DNA from: Candidatus Bipolaricaulota bacterium
GTDB taxonomy: Bacteria > Bipolaricaulota > Bipolaricaulia > UBA7950 > UBA9294
Length of the DNA: 11,301 bases
NCBI GenBank assembly: GCA_020350845.1
Contig: CP070725.1
Coordinates: forward strand, 1,710,194-1,721,494
Reading direction: 5' to 3'
In this document: positions 6,941 through 11,301 of the stretch, piece after piece
Numbering within the stretch: position 1 is the first letter of the stretch
Layout: each line of letters starts with the position of its first letter
Notes under the pieces: generated by a model
Databases searched by the model: none
What the model saw: the letters and a program-made list of their open reading frames with translations, nothing else
Told to the model about the DNA's origin: nothing
Position numbers and translations under genes: made by a program

Positions 6941-8713
6941 ATGAACGGCAAGGCGATTCGCCCCGTCGACGGAAGAGAGACCGTGCAGGTCAAGCTTCCT
7001 GACGGACGGAGCTTCGAGGGGCCGCGTGGGGAGCCGCTCGCCGCCTTCCTCCGGGAGGCCTACCCCGGCACGGACGATCCGGTGGTCGCCGCCGTCGTCG
7101 GAGGTACCCTGCGCGAGCTGGCGTGGCCGGTGCCGCGCGATGTCGAGGTCCGGCCGCTGCGCGTCTCCGACTCGGACGGGATGCGCATCTATCAGCGCAG
7201 TCTCTCCCTGCTGCTCATCGTGGCCGTGCACGAGCTCCATCCCGAGGTCCGGCTGTCGGTCGACTACTCGGTGCCCGACGGCGGCTACTACTGCCGGCTG
7301 GTGGGGAGGAAGCCGTTCTCGTCCGCGCAGCTAGGACGGATCGCGACCCGCATGCGCCGGCTCGTGCGCGCGGATGAGGCGATCGACCGCCGGCGGATGT
7401 CGGTGGAAGAAGCGGTCGCCCTCTTCGCGGAGCGCGGCGAGGAGGAGAAGCTCGCGCTGTTCTCCGGCTATCCCGGCGATCACGTCCACCTCTACTGCCT
7501 GCGCGGCGTGTGCGAGTATGCCTACGGCTACATGGTCCCTTCGACCGGCAGCCTGCGGACGTTCGCCCTCGAGGCGTTCGGCGACGGCTTCATCCTGCGC
7601 TTCCCGCGACGAAGCGATCCGGCGGCGATCCAGCCGCTGCGGCGCTTCGCCGGACTGCGAGAGGTCTTTCACGAGTACGGAACGTGGCTCGAGGCGATGG
7701 GGATTTCGCACGTCGGGGCGCTCAACCAGGTGATCACGCAGGACCAGCTGCGCCAGTTGGTCCTTGTCGCCGAGGCGCTTCACGAGCAGCGGATCGCGGA
7801 GATCGCCCATCAGGTCATCCGGCAGGCGAAACGCGGGGCGCGCGTGGTGCTCGTCGCCGGGCCGTCGGCATCGGGCAAGACGACCTTTTCCAAACGGCTC
7901 GCCGTGCAGATGCTTGCCACCGGCCTGCGGCCGTTCCTGCTCGCGATGGACGACTACTTCCATCCGCGCGACGAGTTACCGGCGATCCAGGACCACGCGA
8001 TCGACTTCGATGCGTTGTCGGCGCTCGACTCGGATCTGCTGCACGACCACCTCGACGCGCTCCTCGCAGGGGAGACGGTTACCCTGCCGCACTACGACTT
8101 CCGGACCGGAGAGCGACGGACGGGAACCACGACGCGCCTCGCCCCCGGCCAGGTTGTCATCGCCGAGGGGATCCATGGCCTGAACCCGGAGCTGGTCGAA
8201 CGGCGCACGCCGCGGCCGTTCTGCATCTTCGTTTCCGCGCTGACGCAGCTCAATCTGGATCGACACACCCGGGTGCCGACCACGGACACCCGCCTCATTC
8301 GGCGGATCGTTCGCGACGCGCGGACGCGAGGCTACAGCGCGGAGACGACCATCTCGATGTGGGAGAAGGTGCGCGCCGGCGAGAAGCGGAACATCTTCCC
8401 CTATCAGGAAGAGGCGAACGTGATGTTCAACTCCGCGCTTGCCTACGAACTCGCGGTGATGCGGTCGATCGCCGAGCCGCTTCTCCTCCAGGCGAGGAAG
8501 CGGATGGCTCGAATCGAGGCCGAGCGGCTGCTCGCCTTTCTCCGCTGGTTCGTCGCGTGTGACGGAGACTCCGTCCCCGGGAACTCGATCCTGCGCGAGT
8601 TCATCGGCGGATCGACCCTCGAGACGTTCTCCCCCTCGGTCCCGCTGCGCACGGCCGTCGATCTCACCGGGAACGGGCAGGAGGGAGCCATGAGGAAGGA
8701 GGAACGGGCGTGA
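6941..8713 (+). CDS. TGS / ThrRS-like / uridine-kinase-family fusion (nucleoside kinase)
   Basis: The product has 590 residues; the ATG is preceded by AAGGGGAGG. Residues about 14-75 form a TGS domain (VQVKLPDGRSFEGPRGEPL), as at the start of threonyl-tRNA synthetase and RelA. Residues about 80-225 resemble the second additional (editing) domain of ThrRS, with IYQRSLSLLLIVAVHEL and MVPSTGSLRTFAL. Residues about 300-510 are a P-loop kinase of the uridine kinase/phosphoribulokinase type: Walker A GPSASGKTTFSKRL (307-320), LLAMDDYFHPRD (333-343), a DFD..S.L segment (355-362), and IAEGIHGLNP (407-416). This fusion is a known bacterial architecture annotated as nucleoside or uridine kinase; its substrate and the use of the tRNA-synthetase-like part are not established as far as I know. 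The metal ligands expected for the editing domain look absent. The stop overlaps the next start (GTGA), and the gap from the previous gene is 29 bases. Confidence 0.88.
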   Translation: MNGKAIRPVDGRETVQVKLPDGRSFEGPRGEPLAAFLREAYPGTDDPVVAAVVGGTLRELAWPVPRDVEVRPLRVSDSDGMRIYQRSLSLLLIVAVHELHPEVRLSVDYSVPDGGYYCRLVGRKPFSSAQLGRIATRMRRLVRADEAIDRRRMSVEEAVALFAERGEEEKLALFSGYPGDHVHLYCLRGVCEYAYGYMVPSTGSLRTFALEAFGDGFILRFPRRSDPAAIQPLRRFAGLREVFHEYGTWLEAMGISHVGALNQVITQDQLRQLVLVAEALHEQRIAEIAHQVIRQAKRGARVVLVAGPSASGKTTFSKRLAVQMLATGLRPFLLAMDDYFHPRDELPAIQDHAIDFDALSALDSDLLHDHLDALLAGETVTLPHYDFRTGERRTGTTTRLAPGQVVIAEGIHGLNPELVERRTPRPFCIFVSALTQLNLDRHTRVPTTDTRLIRRIVRDARTRGYSAETTISMWEKVRAGEKRNIFPYQEEANVMFNSALAYELAVMRSIAEPLLLQARKRMARIEAERLLAFLRWFVACDGDSVPGNSILREFIGGSTLETFSPSVPLRTAVDLTGNGQEGAMRKEERA

Positions 8714-9534
8714 ACACCGACCAGATCATGGCCCTTGCGCTGGCACTGGCGGAGATGACCGAGATCCCCGCCGACAGCGCGATCTACCGCGCGGGGGAGG
8801 GGATCGAGCGGGTCCTGCTCGGGATCGATCTCAAGTCCGCGGAGCTCCTCGCTGCCACCCACCTCGGCTACGACTGCGCGATTTCGCATCATCCCGTCGG
8901 CGGATCCGCGACCCTCCGCTTCCACGAAGTGCTGCGGCGCCACGTCGAGCAGATGGTCGCCGCCGGGGTCCCTCAGGAGGTCGCCGCGGAGACCGTGCAC
9001 GGGACCGCCGAGACGAGGCGGGTGCTCGCCTCGATGACGAACTACGACCACGATCCGTCGGTCGCGAGGCTTCTCGGAGTGCCGTACATGAACATCCACA
9101 CCCCGCTCGACGAGATCGGACGACGGCGGATGGCGGCGATCGCCGGGGGGATGGAGGCGGAAGACACGGTGGGAGCCTTGGTGGAGCGGCTCTACGAAAC
9201 GTTCGGGGAGTTCCGCAACGCCGACACGGAGATCGAAGTCCGTGTGGGGGCAGCGGCGAATCGCCTGGGACGCGTCGCGGTATCGCACGCCGCCGGGACG
9301 AACGGAGGCTATCCCGTGGCCAAGGCGTACTTCGATCACGGGATCGACACCGTCGTGTACATCCACTGTCGGCCCGAGGACGCGGCGAAGCTTGCTGCGG
9401 ACTACGGAGACGTGAAGAACCTCGTCGTCACCGGACACATCGCGAGTGACTCCCTCGGGATCAACCCGTTCGTCGCGGCACTGCGCGATCGCGGGCTGAT
9501 CGTCGACCTGTTCAGTGGCGTCATCGAGCCCTAG
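8710..9534 (+). CDS. NIF3 family (DUF34) dinuclear metal-centre protein
   Basis: The product has 274 residues. The GTG start overlaps the kinase stop and has AGGAGG seven bases upstream (8697-8702), so the start is well supported. Family metal-binding positions are recognisable: His60-His61 in ISHHPVGG, His130 and Asp134 in NIHTPLDE, and His243 in VVTGHIASDSLGIN, where the usual Glu of GHxxxE is Asp247. The stretch AAGTNGGYPVAKAYFDHGID (194-213) is also typical. NIF3-like proteins form hexamers with two metal ions per subunit and are widespread; some are annotated as type 2 GTP cyclohydrolase I, but a metal-dependent hydrolase of unclear substrate is the safer description. Its position directly behind the kinase fusion, translationally coupled, may mean shared physiology, but nothing in the sequence fixes what that is. 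Confidence 0.88.
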   Translation: MNTDQIMALALALAEMTEIPADSAIYRAGEGIERVLLGIDLKSAELLAATHLGYDCAISHHPVGGSATLRFHEVLRRHVEQMVAAGVPQEVAAETVHGTAETRRVLASMTNYDHDPSVARLLGVPYMNIHTPLDEIGRRRMAAIAGGMEAEDTVGALVERLYETFGEFRNADTEIEVRVGAAANRLGRVAVSHAAGTNGGYPVAKAYFDHGIDTVVYIHCRPEDAAKLAADYGDVKNLVVTGHIASDSLGINPFVAALRDRGLIVDLFSGVIEP

Positions 9535-9543
9535 GGAGACGCG

Positions 9544-10326
9544 GTGATCGTCGCTACGTGGACCGTCAACTCGATCCGCGCTCGGATGCCGATCGTCGTC
9601 GCCTGGATCGACCGCGTGCAACCCGACCTCCTCTGCCTCCAGGAGACCCGCGTCGACGATCCGCAGTTCCCCGGCGAGTCGCTGGAGGCCCTCGGCTACC
9701 ACCTCGCGTTCCGCGGCGGCAAGGGGAGGAACGGCGTCGCCGTGCTCAGCCGCGCGCCGATCGAGGAGGTCCACGTGGGGATCGACGACGGCGGACCGCC
9801 GGACGAGGACCGACTGCTGATGGCTCGGGTCGGAGGGGTGCCGATCGTCAACACGTACGTTCCTCAGGGACGGGATCCTGACCACCCCATGTTTGCCGTG
9901 AAGCTTGCATGGTTCGAGAGGCTGCGCGCCTTCTTCGAGCGGCGCTTCAACCCTGAGGGCCCGCTGCTCTGGGTCGGGGATCTCAACGTCGCCCCCCTCC
10001 CGATCGACGTCCATGATCCTGTGCGCCTCGACGGGCAGATCGGCTACCACCCGCGCGAGCGGGACGCGCTCGCAGAGACCGCGTCGTGGGGCTTCGTCGA
10101 TGTCTTCCGCCGGCATGTCACCGACGGAGGGCAGTACACGTTCTACGACTACCGCGCACGGGATCCGGTGAGCCGCGGGATCGGCTGGCGGGTCGATCAC
10201 ATCCTCGCCACCGCGCCGCTCGCCGAACGCTCCACGGCGGCGTGGATCGACACCGGCCCCCGGGTCGCCGAGCGTCCCTCGGATCACACGCCGCTCGTCG
10301 CCGAGTTCCGGGGACACAAACCTTAA
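9544..10326 (+). CDS. xthA: Exonuclease III-type AP endonuclease, active-site Asn replaced by Thr
   Basis: The product has 260 residues, close to E. coli exonuclease III. It starts at GTG (9544) behind AGGGAGA, 9 bases after the NIF3 stop. The family cuts DNA 5' of abasic sites and has 3'-phosphodiesterase and exonuclease activity in base excision repair. Visible catalytic residues are Glu34 (CLQETR), Tyr105 (NTYVPQG), Asp146 and Asn148 (VGDLNVAP), Asp218 (WRVDHILAT), and Asp247-His248 (SDHTPLVAEF). The N-terminal motif is unusual: TWTVNSIRAR has Thr7 (ACC, 9562-9564) where E. coli ExoIII and human APE1 have Asn (FNINGLRA, WNVDGLRA). This could lower activity, be tolerated, or be a base error. 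After VAEF the last residues, RGHKP and the TAA stop, come mostly from an inverted-repeat arm at 10309-10332, so the natural C-terminus may have been replaced. It is the last gene of the operon. Confidence 0.9.
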   Translation: MIVATWTVNSIRARMPIVVAWIDRVQPDLLCLQETRVDDPQFPGESLEALGYHLAFRGGKGRNGVAVLSRAPIEEVHVGIDDGGPPDEDRLLMARVGGVPIVNTYVPQGRDPDHPMFAVKLAWFERLRAFFERRFNPEGPLLWVGDLNVAPLPIDVHDPVRLDGQIGYHPRERDALAETASWGFVDVFRRHVTDGGQYTFYDYRARDPVSRGIGWRVDHILATAPLAERSTAAWIDTGPRVAERPSDHTPLVAEFRGHKP

Positions 10327-10332
10327 TTCCTC
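10309..10332 (+). repeat. Left arm of the 24-bp inverted repeat
   Basis: The sequence starts CGGGGACACAAACCTTAATT and ends CCTC. It covers the last codons and the TAA stop (10324-10326) of the AP endonuclease gene. It is the exact reverse complement of 10475-10498. Confidence 0.9.
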
Positions 10333-10474
10333 CTGGACACCGGAATCCCAAGGCGCCTCTCCGCCTGCGACGACGCGGTCACCCTCGGGAGGAGGAAGCG
10401 CTCAGGCGGGACGCCAACGGCAACGTCTGCCGGTTACACCAGCGCAGAGATCACCAGCGAGCTTCGAAGCCCAC

Positions 10475-10498
10475 GAGGAATTAAGGTTTGTGTCCCCG
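10475..10498 (-). repeat. Right arm of the 24-bp inverted repeat
   Basis: The sequence starts GAGGAATTAAGGTTTGTGTC and ends CCCG, the exact reverse complement of 10309-10332. It lies between the AP endonuclease gene and the hairpin at 10510-10535. Confidence 0.9.
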
Positions 10499-10509
10499 AA
10501 GAGAAAGCT

Positions 10510-10535
10510 GATCCCCAGGGGCTAGCCTGGGGATC
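10510..10535. terminator. GC-rich hairpin, possible bidirectional terminator between convergent genes
   Basis: GATCCCCAGG (10510-10519) and CCTGGGGATC (10526-10535) form a perfect 10-bp stem around a 6-base loop. A further C-G pair and a T-G wobble can extend it outward. It lies between the end of the plus-strand operon and the end of the convergent minus-strand gene, where a shared terminator would be expected. There is no T tract on either side, so it is not a classical intrinsic terminator and may instead be an RNA-stabilising or repeat structure. Confidence 0.4.
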
Positions 10536-10751
10536 GGGGCTGGTACGCCTTAATGGACGGGTTTTGAACTCCGAGTTGCGAGTTTCCGGTTCCGTGGCAC
10601 CCGGTACCGCTTGGTGGACTTCTAACTCGGACGGGATTGCCCTAGGCGCGATTGCCGTCGGGGTCCCGATAGCAGCACTTGGGCGCGGCGTGGTTCTCCG
10701 CTGAGGAATCCTCTGCGCTGCCACATAAGGCCCCGCGGCTTCGGGATAGCT

Positions 10752-11301
10752 CTACTGGATCTCGATTCGTTGATAGAGATTCCGCCCGTCGGCAAGTCCG
10801 AGCCAGAGATCATAGAGGCCGGGCTCAAGCTTGTAGCCGCCTTCTACACACAGATCCACTGCATAGCTGGAGGCTTCCGGATCATACCAGAGGTTCAAGA
10901 CCGCGAGGATCTCCAGGTGCTCTTCAGCGCCCTCCTTCGTGACGAGAACGATCGTTAGAGTCTGGGATTGCTCAACTGGGGCGGGTGCTCCGATGGCATC
11001 GACAAGCACGACGCCGATGTGGATGGCTTGTCCGTACGGTACCGCGACCGGGTCCGATGGACAGTCTCCGTCCTCGACGCACTCCCCGGGGAAGAACGGC
11101 GGAATCCGGGTCGCTTCGTCGAACGTGAGGTTGTAGCGAACGAAGTAGGTCACCGACCGCTTGACAGTGTTCCCCGATGGATCCGCCGCGGAGACGGTGA
11201 ACACGCGCTTGCCCCCCGGGGAAGTGGAGAACGGAGACCCATCTGGCGCAGATGCCCTCACGACGACGCTTGCAGATAGATCAGTCACCGTCCAGTCGGC
11301 G
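10752..11301 (-). CDS. C-terminal part of a large secreted protein with Ig/HYR-like and PxKF-like modules (runs off window)
   Basis: The frame is open from the window edge to a TAG at 10752-10754, showing 182 residues; the start lies outside. Residues about 1-57 end an immunoglobulin-type or HYR-like beta-sandwich (GGKRVFTVSAADPSGNTVKR, then SVTYFVRYNL), the kind repeated in bacterial surface proteins. Residues about 58-182 follow the layout of the PxKF domain that often closes such proteins: a loop, a strand starting IHIGVVLVDAIGAP, a YDPEASSYAVDL segment, and EPGLYDLWLGLADGRNLYQR at the end. The PxKF motif itself is not kept (IHIGVVL in its place). Two cysteines in GECVEDGDC (72-80) could form a disulfide, in line with an extracellular place. 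Function is unknown; adhesion or surface structure is inference. Third-position GC is about 60% in the last 37 codons, lower than in the genes to the left. Confidence 0.75.
   Translation of the reverse strand, partial: ADWTVTDLSASVVVRASAPDGSPFSTSPGGKRVFTVSAADPSGNTVKRSVTYFVRYNLTFDEATRIPPFFPGECVEDGDCPSDPVAVPYGQAIHIGVVLVDAIGAPAPVEQSQTLTIVLVTKEGAEEHLEILAVLNLWYDPEASSYAVDLCVEGGYKLEPGLYDLWLGLADGRNLYQRIEIQ

Larger units (their letters stand above)
10309..10498. mobile_element. 190-base MITE/REP-like element with perfect 24-bp terminal inverted repeats
   Basis: The two ends are exact reverse complements over 24 bases (10309-10332 and 10475-10498), and the match continues to 27 of 28 bases with one mismatch. 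Each arm begins CGGGGACACAAACCTTAATT when read inward. The 142-base interior has no convincing gene and no transposase. I see no target-site duplication in the flanks. From memory, palindromes of the general type GGGGACAC...TTAATT recur near REP-associated or IS200-like (Y1) transposase genes in several phyla; that link is inference and needs a database search. In RNA the arms would pair into a long stem at the end of the plus-strand operon. Confidence 0.6.
10327..10751. other. 425-base intergenic region without a convincing gene
   Basis: This stretch separates the convergent AP endonuclease and secreted-protein genes. It holds most of the inverted-repeat element, the hairpin at 10510-10535 and a small palindrome GCTTCGAAGC at 10461-10470. 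The frame of the AP endonuclease stays open after its stop for 125 codons (10327-10701, stop at 10702-10704), but it has no good start and its third-position GC is well below that of the genes upstream. The opposite strand also has an open frame here with low-complexity translation. I take both as non-coding or decayed sequence. Confidence 0.6.

Noticed and set aside
10440..10475. Possible tRNA T-arm around CTTCGAAG
   Set aside because: It is only a short palindrome; no acceptor, anticodon or D arms can be built around it.
10327..10704. A 125-codon open stretch in the same frame as the AP endonuclease, directly after its stop
   Set aside because: It has no ATG or well-placed alternative start, crosses both the repeat arm and the hairpin, and has weak third-position GC bias. 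A stretch this long without stops is not remarkable in GC-rich DNA. It could be a decayed gene, but nothing in it is recognisable.
10434..10724. Minus-strand open frame of 96 codons in the intergenic region
   Set aside because: The translation is low-complexity with no recognisable domain, and part of it is simply the translated repeat arm and hairpin.
10770..10958. Plus-strand 62-codon frame that reads somewhat like a protein
   Set aside because: It is antisense to the secreted-protein C-terminus, whose translation matches a known module layout and remains open to the window edge.
1..11301. CRISPR array, tandem repeats, rRNA, riboswitch or toxin-antitoxin pair
   Set aside because: I scanned by eye for regularly spaced repeats, conserved RNA cores and small paired genes and saw none that could be supported.

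Overview
The window is a GC-rich, densely packed bacterial chromosome segment with divergent gene blocks. The genes indicate a free-living bacterium with a peptidoglycan wall (MurF), Trk potassium uptake, exported and lipid-anchored proteins, and repeated use of GTG starts behind strong Shine-Dalgarno sites. I cannot place it to phylum with confidence. The uncultivated Bipolaricaulota/Acetothermia type is only a guess from gene style, and no rRNA or tRNA is present to decide it.

Minus-strand block (about 4647 down to 1): trkA, trkH, an exported SpoIVB-type (peptidase S55) protein and the 5' part of murF. trkA and trkH overlap by 4 bases, and the S55 gene and murF are 2 bases apart. A 153-base gap without a convincing gene separates trkH from the S55 gene. 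TrkA/TrkH form a potassium uptake system; S55 and MurF act at or for the envelope.

Divergent promoter region (4648-4770): two face-to-face sigma70-like promoters sit in 123 bases, one firing into trkA and one into the plus-strand block, each predicting a leader of about 20 bases.

Plus-strand block (4771-10326): PKD/transglutaminase-like lipoprotein, histone-deacetylase-fold amidohydrolase, TGS/ThrRS-like/uridine-kinase-family fusion, NIF3-family metal protein, and an exonuclease III-type AP endonuclease. Overlaps of 4 bases and short gaps indicate one operon with mixed functions rather than one obvious pathway. The AP endonuclease carries Thr where the family has a near-invariant catalytic Asn.

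Right end (10309-11301): the last codons and stop of the AP endonuclease lie inside one arm of a perfect 24-bp inverted repeat whose other arm is 142 bases away, giving a 190-base MITE/REP-like element without a transposase. A 10-bp hairpin follows. Then a convergent minus-strand gene, running off the window, encodes the C-terminus of a large secreted protein with Ig/HYR-like and PxKF-like beta-sandwich modules. Base composition is visibly less GC-biased at codon third positions from the repeat onward.

I did not find a clearly undescribed system. The best leads are the inverted-repeat element that supplies a gene's stop codon, the Asn-to-Thr change in the AP endonuclease, and the reversed order of catalytic motifs in the S55 protein.
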